From positions 1 to 13,051 of the forward strand of contig JALGUI010000032.1 in NCBI GenBank assembly GCA_029820915.1: DNA of 13,051 nt, written 5' to 3'. Position 1 is the stretch's first letter. Every line of letters begins with the position of its first letter. This document shows positions 1-8,300 of the stretch, piece after piece. The notes under the pieces are model-generated. The model was not told where the DNA came from. It did not search any database and saw only the letters and a program-made list of their open reading frames with translations. Source of the stretch: Candidatus Zipacnadia bacterium. GTDB taxonomy: Bacteria > Armatimonadota > Zipacnadia > Zipacnadales > UBA5352. The position numbers were made by a program, and so were the translations under genes.

Positions 1-1770
1 GACATCCAGCAGCTGCTGTCAGCAGCGCCATGGCTGCGCAAGTACGGGCGCCGGTTCCTCCGGGCGCTTACGCAGCTTGGGGTCACGTCGCCCGAGGAGA
101 TTGCGTCAGTAGACACGGAGGCCATACGCACGGCACGTGGCGCTGGCGGCAGGATAGTGGACCTACTGCAGGGCGCACAGCGCGAATTGCAGGAACGCGA
201 GGGACAGGCCTCACGCCAACCCATCGCACCGGACGCTGGCCTGCGCAGCCTTGAACTCGTCAAGCGCCGCTACCCACGGCGTCTCGTGAACTCGCTTGGC
301 CGGGCTGGTGTGAAGACCGTTGGGCAGGCACTTGCCGTTGACCCCGACACCTTCGCCTCAATGCGGGGTGTTGGCAAGAGCCAGGTCGTGGCCCTCCGGG
401 ATCTGCAGGCCGAACTCAGAGCGCGGATGGGCCGCGGCCGCAGCGCCGCCGAGCAGCCTGAGCCAGAGCCCGCACCACAGGCGACCGATCACGTGGCCGA
501 GCCCCCCCCAGCGCCTGCTTCCGGCGCTCGCGCGCCGGAGCCTGAGCAGTGCCAATCACTGGGCGAACTGTTGCGCTCACTCATCGCTCACGCCAGCGAA
601 GTCGAGTTCAGCGACACCGACGCAGCGCGGGACGCCTCGATCTGGCTGAGGTATCACCGGCTCGAGGGCGGCGAGAGGGTCACACTCAGGGAGATCGGCG
701 AAGAGTTCGAACTCTCCGCCGGGCGGGTGCAGCAGATCGTCGCCAGGATATCTCACCGCGCACGGGCCATAATCCGCGAGAGCGCTGGCTATGGACTGGC
801 GATGTCGGCGCTGCGGACGGCCTTCCGGCGCTGCCTGGGCGTGGCGATCACGCGTGACTTCCGGCGCCTGCTCCATGAGGAGGGCGGCTGGAGCGAGGCC
901 CCGTCGGCCGCGGAAGTCGGGGCGCTGGTCGCCCTCATCAGAGAGTCGAGGCGCTCCCCCCGGGTGCCCAAGGACTCGGACATCATCCGGCACAGCTACT
1001 CCTGCAAGCGGCTGTGGAAGCAGGCGGCCGGGTGTGCTCGCCGACTGATGACGGACATTGCCGACACACGGCATTTCCTGGACTTCGCGTTTGACTTGAG
1101 CGCCGCGCTGTCCCAGCCGTGCAGTCACGACCGGAGCGCTCAGGCCGAGATCATCCCCTGTTGCGGGGCGGCCCAGGGGGAGGTCAGTCTGCCTCCGGAG
1201 TACGTGCGCGCCGTGCTCTTCAGCTTCGCTCCGTGTCCCCTCGAGGATGACGAGGTCATCGGCCACTGGCAGAGCGTGCTGCGACGCGGTACGGTCAAGC
1301 GCGAGGTAATCCGCGCCGCGCTGGAGGTCCTGGGAGAGCCAACCCACTACGCTGACCTCACCGAGTTCATCTCGCAGCACAACCCCTGGTTCACGCCCTC
1401 CGACAGGTCATACGTCCACGCGTGCCTGTCGGGTTCGGACGACTACATCCGCACCCGTGCACGTGGTGTGTACGGACTCCGTGAGTGGGGCGTGAGGCCC
1501 TACCTGACCGCGGCGGACCGAGTGCAGGCCTATCTTCGGCAGCGCGGCCATCCCGCGCCGATGTGGGAGATCGTCCGGGCTCTGGAGGCGCAGGGAGTGC
1601 CAGAGAACAACGTGCGCGCGAGCTTCGATCAACAGCGTTTCGCCAGACATGCAGATGGTACGGTCGGCCTCAGCGAGTGGACAGAGAAAGGATTCCACAG
1701 ACCTCGTACCGAATTCACTCCGACGAGCATCTTCGTCGAAGACAGCGACGATGGCTTCATCATGGGGTGA
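1..1770 (+). CDS. Multi-domain DNA-binding protein (alpha-CTD/HhH repeats, sigma-70 region-4-like HTH, HARE-HTH), 5' partial
   Basis: The reading frame is open from base 1, so the true start lies outside the window; the GTG at 157 falls inside a conserved-looking unit and is unlikely to be the start. Visible residues number 589. Residues about 17-62 and 93-139 are two helix-hairpin-helix units like the RNA polymerase alpha C-terminal domain; the second has the pattern RAGVKT...MRGVGKS. A Pro/Glu/Ala-rich linker follows (about 143-185). Residues about 205-260 look like sigma-70 region 4, with the HTH TLREIGEEFELSAGRVQQIV near 227-250. Residues about 432-496 resemble a HARE-HTH winged helix (ALEVLGEPTHYADL...GVYGLREW), and about 502-560 form a second winged helix. 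The last residues are acidic-hydrophobic (EDSDDGFIMG). It overlaps the next gene by 4 bases (GTGA). The family makeup suggests a transcription regulator or DNA-sensing adaptor of the defence operon. Domain calls are by eye; the exact role is inference. Confidence 0.85.
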   Translation, partial: DIQQLLSAAPWLRKYGRRFLRALTQLGVTSPEEIASVDTEAIRTARGAGGRIVDLLQGAQRELQEREGQASRQPIAPDAGLRSLELVKRRYPRRLVNSLGRAGVKTVGQALAVDPDTFASMRGVGKSQVVALRDLQAELRARMGRGRSAAEQPEPEPAPQATDHVAEPPPAPASGARAPEPEQCQSLGELLRSLIAHASEVEFSDTDAARDASIWLRYHRLEGGERVTLREIGEEFELSAGRVQQIVARISHRARAIIRESAGYGLAMSALRTAFRRCLGVAITRDFRRLLHEEGGWSEAPSAAEVGALVALIRESRRSPRVPKDSDIIRHSYSCKRLWKQAAGCARRLMTDIADTRHFLDFAFDLSAALSQPCSHDRSAQAEIIPCCGAAQGEVSLPPEYVRAVLFSFAPCPLEDDEVIGHWQSVLRRGTVKREVIRAALEVLGEPTHYADLTEFISQHNPWFTPSDRSYVHACLSGSDDYIRTRARGVYGLREWGVRPYLTAADRVQAYLRQRGHPAPMWEIVRALEAQGVPENNVRASFDQQRFARHADGTVGLSEWTEKGFHRPRTEFTPTSIFVEDSDDGFIMG

Positions 1771-2342
1771 CGCGCCGGGTGCATGCATGGGAGTCGGAGG
1801 ACCTGTCGTGGCTCTCGGACGAGGCTCAACGGCTCATCCGCTTCGCCTGCACGCGTATGGTCCACAGCTACAAGCCCGTGCTCGTGGGCATCTTCCTGGA
1901 CGAGCTGCCGCGCCTGTGCATGCCCATGAGCGCGGTGGCGGACAGCTTCCTGGCTTTCTACCGGGGCCGCCTTGCAGCAGGGCTTGCCGTTGAGCGTCGC
2001 GGCTGCGCCTTCGTAGACGCCCATATGTTCGATGAGCAAGCTTGTCGGACCACGGTTCGCGCGATCCTGCACTTGGTCATTGCCCGCCGCGGGTGGGCCG
2101 AGATGTCGTCTGAAGCTGTGTCGCTGATGCCGCCAGCCGTCTGGCGCGAACTAGACGACCCTGCTGCAAAGTCAATAGCCCGGCGGGCATTGAAGCGCGT
2201 GCTTTCGGCGTTCTATGAGCGTATCGAGCTGGAGGGGGAGGCTGTTTATGGGCAGAAGAAGCAATACCCTACAGCAAACGCCCACCATGTGGTGTCCTTC
2301 CTGTCAGATCCCGACGACTCAGACGACCTGTTCATCCTGTAG
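1767..2342 (+). CDS. Hypothetical protein with acidic C-terminal tail, 191 aa
   Basis: The frame is open much further upstream (from 1485), but that part is the shadow of the preceding gene. The GTG at 1767 overlaps the previous TGA as GTGA, the usual sign of translational coupling, and the sequence becomes protein-like from there. The Shine-Dalgarno is weak, which fits coupling. GTG at 1779 is an alternative start. I do not recognise the family. It is mostly helical, with no signal peptide or membrane segment. The segment SYKPVLVGIFLDEL near residue 32 is reminiscent of N-terminal helices seen in some restriction-associated proteins, but that is weak. The end (DPDDSDDLFIL) is strongly acidic then hydrophobic and closely matches the tail of the upstream protein. 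Its last 95 bases also encode the start of brxP in another frame. Position between a DNA-binding protein and the BREX core suggests an accessory defence or regulatory function. Confidence 0.75.
   Translation: MTRRVHAWESEDLSWLSDEAQRLIRFACTRMVHSYKPVLVGIFLDELPRLCMPMSAVADSFLAFYRGRLAAGLAVERRGCAFVDAHMFDEQACRTTVRAILHLVIARRGWAEMSSEAVSLMPPAVWRELDDPAAKSIARRALKRVLSAFYERIELEGEAVYGQKKQYPTANAHHVVSFLSDPDDSDDLFIL
2231..2240 (+). promoter_or_regulatory. Shine-Dalgarno site for brxP
   Basis: GGAGGGGGAG ends 7 bases before the ATG at 2248. This strong site lies inside the preceding gene and favours 2248 over the ATG at 2287, which has no recognisable site. Confidence 0.7.
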
Positions 2343-3927
2343 AGAGGCTACTCAGCCGCTCATCAACTCCGGTCGGCTGCGGCCGGTCTTCCGGCAGGAG
2401 ATCGAGCTGATGCAGGGGCTGGTGGGCGAACCGCTCATGGCTCGCCCGGCCGACCTCGTCCTGTGGCGCAGCGGGCGGGACTACTTCGCCGCGGGCCGCA
2501 AGGTGTTCAGGCTCTCCGGGGGCAACTACGCCGAGCCACCCCGGTTGCAGGTTCTCGACGAGGACTTGATGCAGCGACTGCGCGGCCGGCGCAAGGGGCG
2601 CCGGCCCAACTGGCTGCGCCGCGACCCGGAGGAAACGCGCGCACTGCTTGGGGACGCAAACATCGTCCGCCTGGTGCGCCTGGAGGAGGAGGCCATCTCT
2701 TTCCTCCAGGATGTGAGGCGGGAACATGCCGACCTCCCGCCGGTGGTCTCGTGGTCGGGTGGCAAGGACTCGACGGTCGCCTCCGTGTTGGCTCAGCGAG
2801 CCTTCCCCGATGAACGCATCCCGCACGTGTTCGCCGACACCACCATCGAGCTGCCCAGCACCTATGAGTTCATGCGCGAGTTCCGTCGCGAGAACCCCGC
2901 CGTGCCGTTCCTCATCGGGATGCCCGCTCGGGATTTCTTCGAGTTGTGCCGGGAGATCGGCCCGCCGAGTCGGATACAGCGCTGGTGCTGTACGACGCAC
3001 AAAGCAGCCCCGCTGACAGACGTGATGAGAGCCGTAGCCGGAGATTCCCAAGTCCTAGCCGTTACTGGACTGCGTCGCCACGAGTCGGCGGGCAGACAAT
3101 CCTACGACCGCGTTTCAAACAGGCACAAGATCAGCATTCAGTTGCAGGTTAACCCGCTCGTTGACTGGCATGACTTCGACATCTGGCTGTGGCATCTTGT
3201 GCATCGTCCTGCGATGAACGAGGCGTACCGGTGGGGACTGGACCGCGTCGGATGCATGTATTGCCCGAGCGGCGGCGGCTGGAGCGACCACCTGATCTCG
3301 TCCATCTACCCGGCGAAGATAGCAGCGTGGCGCGATCTCCTCGTGGAGCTCTTTTCGGCGTCAGGAGTCGGGGATGCCGAATCCTACGTGGACTCTGGGC
3401 AATGGCGGGGCCGTAGTACCGGGAACATCGGCGGCGCCTATCTTGCTGGGACACGGGCGTACGAGATAGACACCGTCCCCTGTCAGGATGACCCCTATTC
3501 CGTCACCTACGAGCTGACTGCGAACTTCGACTTGAGGGTGTTGTCCGAGCTTCTCAAGCCCTTCGGCACGGTCCATCGGCAGATCGAGCCAGGCTTCTGC
3601 GGTGACTTCGAGGTCACTGGGAAATGGGGGGCGTTCTCGGTGCACGCTGTGCCCCGCTGGCGGAAGGTCCGCGTGACGTTCGATCGTCCTGCAACTCGGA
3701 GACGCCTGATGGGGACGATCCGGCTTCAACTGCGCAAGCTGCAAGCCTGCGTGGGGTGCGGTGCTTGCGCCGCCCTATGCCAACGGGGTGCGATAGTCAG
3801 CGTTGGGCGCAACTACCGTATCCGTGAAGACCAGTGTACGCACTGTCTCGAGTGCGTGCGCGGCTTGAAGGCCGGATGCCGAGCGGCGCACTCCCTCAAC
3901 GTTCGGAGAGTTGGGCAACATGCGTAG
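2248..3927 (+). CDS. brxP: BrxP: PAPS-reductase/DndC-like protein with zinc ribbon and ferredoxin domain
   Basis: The protein has 559 residues. Residues 16-31 form a zinc ribbon with cysteines at 16, 19, 28 and 31. The PP-loop ATP pyrophosphatase domain has SGGKDS at 170-175, which binds ATP, and the paired cysteines CC at 247-248 (RWCCTTHK) typical of PAPS-reductase-like enzymes. The C-terminus is ferredoxin-like, with cysteines at 501, 504, 507 and 511 and again at 530, 533, 536 and 544, enough for two Fe-S clusters. The same layout occurs in DndC/SspD-type sulfur-transfer enzymes and in BrxP of type 4 BREX, where it stands in place of the PglX methyltransferase. The inferred role is cytoplasmic activation or transfer of sulfur to the DNA backbone. 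The start at 2248 is chosen for its strong Shine-Dalgarno; ATG 2287 would put the zinc ribbon right at the N-terminus, also plausible. It overlaps the upstream gene by 95 bases and the downstream one by 8. Confidence 0.9.
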   Translation: MGRRSNTLQQTPTMWCPSCQIPTTQTTCSSCREATQPLINSGRLRPVFRQEIELMQGLVGEPLMARPADLVLWRSGRDYFAAGRKVFRLSGGNYAEPPRLQVLDEDLMQRLRGRRKGRRPNWLRRDPEETRALLGDANIVRLVRLEEEAISFLQDVRREHADLPPVVSWSGGKDSTVASVLAQRAFPDERIPHVFADTTIELPSTYEFMREFRRENPAVPFLIGMPARDFFELCREIGPPSRIQRWCCTTHKAAPLTDVMRAVAGDSQVLAVTGLRRHESAGRQSYDRVSNRHKISIQLQVNPLVDWHDFDIWLWHLVHRPAMNEAYRWGLDRVGCMYCPSGGGWSDHLISSIYPAKIAAWRDLLVELFSASGVGDAESYVDSGQWRGRSTGNIGGAYLAGTRAYEIDTVPCQDDPYSVTYELTANFDLRVLSELLKPFGTVHRQIEPGFCGDFEVTGKWGAFSVHAVPRWRKVRVTFDRPATRRRLMGTIRLQLRKLQACVGCGACAALCQRGAIVSVGRNYRIREDQCTHCLECVRGLKAGCRAAHSLNVRRVGQHA

Positions 3928-4816
3928 CGGACCGGGCACGACCATGGACTTCGGGCTTGAGCAGGCCGCGCTGCGGCGTGCCCTGCTGGGCATACAGATG
4001 GGTGATGTGCCGTCCTTTGACCGGAGTCCCGAGACCGCCATGAAGCTGGGCGTCGGGACGAACCAGCTCGAGGCGCTGGGCCACTGGGCGAGACTTGCCG
4101 GCCTCAGCGATAGAGTGGGGCAAGGGCTAGTGTTGACTGCCCTCGGCGAGGCCCTGCTCCGGCACGATGGAGAACTCATCGACAGCGCCACGTGGTGGGT
4201 CCTCCAGTGGGAGCTGTCTTCGCGCTACCAGCTTTGGTACGCGCTCGCGGCCTTGGCTCAGGGGGCCCATACGCTTGACGAGGTTGAGCAGATGCTCGTC
4301 AAGTTGGCGCCCGGCACCAGTTCACGTACGATCGTCAACGCGCGTAGAGCGATGGTACGGACGTTGCAGGGCACCCCCCTCGGGCGGGAGCTGGGGCTGG
4401 TCGAGTTGGAGAGCGACGGGCGGCGGGTGGTCGGCTTGAAGAAGCTGGCGGTGCGCTACGGGCAAGCGCCGATGGCGGCGGTCGCCTACGCGCTGCTCGA
4501 CTGGGCGCGCCGCGAGGAGATGCCCTCCGCGGGCCTCGAGAGCCTGGTCGCTCCCGGCAGCCCGGGACAGGCGCTGCACATGTCGGAGGGCGTTCTGGAG
4601 CGCTACCTCATTGAGATCGACGGCGCCTTCCGCGGCCGGGTGCTGAGCTACAGCCGCACCGCGGGGCTCAATGAGGCCTACTTCAGGCCGGAGGTCACTC
4701 CGCTGCAGGTCCTGACCAGCCACTACATCCGGGCGCGCGAGGATGTGCCGTGGACCGAGGCGCTGGATCGGGCACAGGCGGAGACGGGGGCTGCAGATGA
4801 CACTGACGGCCGATGA
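3920..4816 (+). CDS. DUF4007 family protein
   Basis: The protein has 298 residues. ATG 3920 is preceded by CGGAGAG (3904-3910) at a spacing of 9, better than the in-frame TTG at 3911, which directly abuts that site. Family features by eye are an N-terminal region with FDRSPETAMKLGVG (LGVG at 43-46) followed by NQLEALGHWARLAGL, and the tryptophan-rich TWWVLQWEL near 91-99. DUF4007 genes are commonly found beside PAPS-reductase-family genes in defence loci. The LGVG...W region looks like a helical, possibly DNA-binding fold, but no catalytic motif is visible. The gene overlaps brxP by 8 bases and the next gene by 20, so it is probably co-translated and a partner of BrxP in modification or target recognition (inference). 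Confidence 0.85.
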   Translation: MRSGPGTTMDFGLEQAALRRALLGIQMGDVPSFDRSPETAMKLGVGTNQLEALGHWARLAGLSDRVGQGLVLTALGEALLRHDGELIDSATWWVLQWELSSRYQLWYALAALAQGAHTLDEVEQMLVKLAPGTSSRTIVNARRAMVRTLQGTPLGRELGLVELESDGRRVVGLKKLAVRYGQAPMAAVAYALLDWARREEMPSAGLESLVAPGSPGQALHMSEGVLERYLIEIDGAFRGRVLSYSRTAGLNEAYFRPEVTPLQVLTSHYIRAREDVPWTEALDRAQAETGAADDTDGR

Positions 4817-5273
4817 GCGAAGGCGCATGCACGAGCGAGCACACGAGGCCCTGAGGGCGGCGCGCCGGTCACGCTACCCCGTGGTGCTGGTGACCGGGAT
4901 CGGCGACCAGGTGGACGCTGACGTATGGGTGGCGTTCGCGGCCGATGCTGAGCTTGCGGTGCTGGACATGCTTGAGTGCGCCGACCAGCCGGACTTCCAG
5001 CGTGCGGCTGCCACCTGGCCGACACTGGCCGACTGGCTGCGGCAGCAGGCCGCGGACCACGGCGGCATCGTGGTCATCGACCTGGACGCAGTGGTGACGC
5101 AGTGGGAGGACGGCGACCGTCGCCGATTCTACTTGAAGCTGCTGAAGAGCGAGACCAGAAGCAGGGACACCGGCGAGTCAATCCCCATCGTGGCCGTGAG
5201 CAGTCTCGCGCTGGACTACCGCCTGCCCGAAGACGCGCGCGACCAGGGGATCGTGATCGACCTGCTGACATAG
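4797..5273 (+). CDS. Small BrxF-like protein with degenerate P-loop
   Basis: The protein has 158 residues. ATG 4797 follows GGGGG (4786-4790) at a spacing of 6 and lies inside the end of the DUF4007 gene (20-base overlap). The fold looks like a P-loop NTPase: a strand and loop at 29-38 (VVLVTGIGDQ) where a Walker A would sit, a Walker B-like strand IVVIDLDA at 91-98, and a last strand IVIDLLT at the C-terminus. The loop has no GK[ST], so nucleotide binding is probably lost or altered. A small P-loop protein directly upstream of brxC is the position of brxF in type 3 BREX, and size and strand order agree. The BrxF link rests on position and overall pattern, not on a clear sequence match. It may be a structural partner or adaptor for BrxC. 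Confidence 0.75.
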   Translation: MTLTADERRRMHERAHEALRAARRSRYPVVLVTGIGDQVDADVWVAFAADAELAVLDMLECADQPDFQRAAATWPTLADWLRQQAADHGGIVVIDLDAVVTQWEDGDRRRFYLKLLKSETRSRDTGESIPIVAVSSLALDYRLPEDARDQGIVIDLLT

Positions 5274-5315
5274 AACCAGTCGGGCGAGGACGCGGCGTGC
5301 CGTCAGGACCGCCTC

Positions 5316-5322
5316 AAGGGGG
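5316..5322 (+). promoter_or_regulatory. Shine-Dalgarno site for brxC
   Basis: AAGGGGG lies in the only real gap of the operon (5274-5326, 53 bases). It serves either ATG 5327 or ATG 5330. No promoter or hairpin is evident in the rest of the gap. Confidence 0.6.
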
Positions 5323-5326
5323 CCTC

Positions 5327-8300
5327 ATGATGGAGATGATGCTGTCGCACCTGATCGACACGGCGCCCGGTTTCCGCGCGGCCGTGAACATCGTGCAGGA
5401 GCAGGGGGACGCAGAGAAGGCGGGGGCCTTTCTGCCCACTGAGCGGGCCGCGGAGGCCCTGTTCGACCTCGGCAGGCAGCTTGAGCCACGGGCCAAGGAA
5501 CGTGCCCGGCTGATCACCGGGACCTACGGGACGGGCAAGAGCCATCTCGCGCTGGTGCTGACCATGCTGTATCGCGGCCAACATGAGGCCGTGGCGCCGG
5601 TGCTGTTGCGACTGAGCCAGAAGTATCCCGGGCAGGCCGAGGTATTCTCCCAGCAGATCTGCGCGATCACCGGTGACCGCCCCTACCTGGTGGTGCTCAT
5701 CGAGGGCGACCAGGACAGCTTCAACACCGCGCTGGTGAGAGGGCTCCAGCAGGCGCTGTCACGCGCAGGGACCGGCGATTACATGCCGCCCACTTACTTC
5801 TCGGCCGCCGCCGATCGGCTCAGGGAACTCATGGAGAACAACGAGGCGGCCGAGCGCCTCGAGGCGGGTGCTCGCACTGAAGGCTTCGCCTCTGCCACCG
5901 CGTTGGCCGAGCGGCTCGAGAGCGGCGCTGTAGAAGTCAAGGACCTGGAGACCTTTGAGCGGCTCCACCAGCAGGTGTGCTTCGGGGCTCCCTTCCTGCC
6001 CGAGACGCGGCTTCACGCTGCCGAGACTTACCAGGATACGGTCAGCGACCTCGTGGAGGGCGGGGACTTCGCGGGGATCGTCGTGATCTGGGACGAGTTC
6101 GGTGCCTTCATGGAGCAGATCGTCCGCGACCCCGGAAGCGGGGAAGGGTTGGCGGTGCAGCGCTTCGCTGAGGCGTGCCAGGACAGCGGCGAGCATCCTC
6201 TTCACCTCTATCTGATCGCCCATCGGCACCTGGCCAGCTACATGCGCCGGGTCAAGGACACGATGCACTTGACGCCGTCGCAGACGGCCGAGTGGGAGCA
6301 GGACTTCAGGAAAGTGGCAGGGCGTTTCCACGAGTTCCCCATGGAGAGCGAGCCGGAGGAACTCTACAGTCTCATCGACGACGTCCTCATCCAGAAGACC
6401 ACCGACGGTTGGACCCAGTTCGCGCGCGAGCACGACAGCGAGTTCGAGATGCTGGCTGAAGTCGCCTATGAGGCGGGACCGTTCCCCGATCTCTCGTACA
6501 GCAAGCTGCGTCAGACGGTGGTTGAGGGCTGCTACCCGCTGGCCCCGATGACCGCTGCGTTCCTGCCTCGCATCGCGGAGCTGGTGGCTCAGAACCAGCG
6601 GACACTGTTCACCTTCTTGTGCGGTGATCACCCAGGCACCGTTGCCACCTTCTTGGCGCAGACGCCCGTACCGCAGCCGGGCGAACGGCTGTCTTTCGTC
6701 ACGTGCGACATGCTCTGGGATTACTTCGAGCAGGCCGTGCGCGAGGACAGAATCGGGCAGACGACCTACCGGCGCTACCGAAATGCAGTGGCCAACTCGT
6801 CGCTTAGTCCCGATGACCAGTTGGGGCTGCGCCTGATCAAGGCGTTGGCCTTGTTCGACCTAGTCCGCGAGGGCGACCCGGAACGTGCCTCGGAGTTGCC
6901 GGCGGGGGAGCAGCAACTGGCGCTCGCATTGGACATGCGGTCAGAGGGAGAGCGAAAGATAGTTGCAGAGCGCCTCGAGGAGTTGTCACGCATCGGCAGC
7001 TCGCGAGTGGCAGTGTGCGGCAGGGATGGAGTGTACCGCCTGATCTCCGGCTCCGGCACGGAATTGCAGGAGGCCGTCGAGCAGATCATCGAGCAACGCG
7101 GGCCGACTCTGAACGTTGCCGCCTTCCTGCGAAAGCGCTGGGGAAAGAGCGGACGGTCTGAAACACAGTTCCGTTTGGGGTTCAGTGATTCGGTGGATGC
7201 GCTGCTCGGGCACGCTGATGTCGTCAGCAGGACAGTCGAGATCGTGCCAATCTTGGCGGAGGAGATTGCGAACGTAGGGCAGTGGTTGAAGGACATCGGT
7301 GGAGGGGAGTTCAAGGACGGTGTGTTGTTCCTCGCTCTGCCCACTGAGGACCCTCATGTCGGTGTCATCAGCAGGCGCTCACTGGAACTGGCCGAGAATC
7401 TGCAGGTGATTGTCGCCCGGCCACCCAAAGCCCTTCACGGCTTGAGAGAGATGGTCGCGCGCATCGATAGCCTCGAGGAGGTGGCTCGACAGCACACGGG
7501 GCTATGGGGGCCCCAAGGGGAGCGCCGCGACGAATGGGATGCGGACTATCAGAATGCCGTCAGCAGCTTGACCGAACTCATGGCTCCCGCAGCCTTGCGT
7601 CAAGACGCACGTGAACTGCAGCTCGACTGCTTCTGGCAGGGCAGCCCCCGGACGTGCCGCACGTGGACTGATTTGCGAGAGCTTGTAGACGAGGCCATGG
7701 CGACGGCGTTCGCGAAAGCACCGCGTACGAATGACGAGGTCATGAAGCCAGCGAAACGAGATGGCCTCGCGGCCGCGCGGCGCGCTGTCGTCGACAAACT
7801 GTTGGACCCCCGGGGCCCAGAGCTACTTCTTAGAGAGCGCGACCAAGCGCAGGCCCGGCTCGTGCGACTGCTCCAAAGCTTTGACATGCTCAAGTCCGCA
7901 CCCAAGCCCCACGTCGGCCGCCCCAACCCCGACGAGGACGCCGGATCGGCCGCCGTCTGGGACTACCTGCAGGAGTTCGCGCAGGCCCTGCACGATGCTC
8001 CCCAGGACGCGACGAGTGTGACGGCGGTGCTTCGTAGCTCGCCCTACGGGCTCGGTCAGAGAGTGCTCCCGCTTGTCATGGCCGCCGCACTGCGGGAACC
8101 CATGCGGAACGGCAACATCGTGGCGGAACGCAGCGGGCGAGGTGGCGAATGGGTAGCACAGTCCATCGACAGCGAGACCCTTGACGAAGTTGTCAGCAAG
8201 CCTGAGGTTTACAGGTTCAGGTATGTCGAGGTCACCGAACCGCAACTCCGCGCCGTTGAGGGACTGATCGCGGCACTCGCCGGTGAAGAAGCCGTCCCGG

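Noticed and set aside
577..1380. Long minus-strand reading frame (267 codons)
   Set aside because: It lies opposite the multi-HTH protein, whose domains are recognisable; the minus-strand translation has no motif and looks like antisense shadow.
1485..1766. Upstream extension of the 191-residue gene's reading frame
   Set aside because: It lies wholly within the preceding gene, is rich in Arg/Gly/Ser as expected of a shadow frame in GC-rich DNA, and the GTGA overlap gives a better start.
3911..3919. TTG 3911 as start of the DUF4007 gene
   Set aside because: It directly abuts the CGGAGAG site, leaving no spacing; ATG 3920 has a normal spacing of 9.
4976..5326. Upstream extension of the brxC frame
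   Set aside because: It overlaps the BrxF-like gene, has low-complexity Arg/Gly/Pro composition, and ATG 5327 with its Shine-Dalgarno fits the family start.
5759..6631. Long minus-strand reading frame (290 codons) opposite brxC
   Set aside because: It covers the Walker B region of BrxC in antisense and has no recognisable domain.
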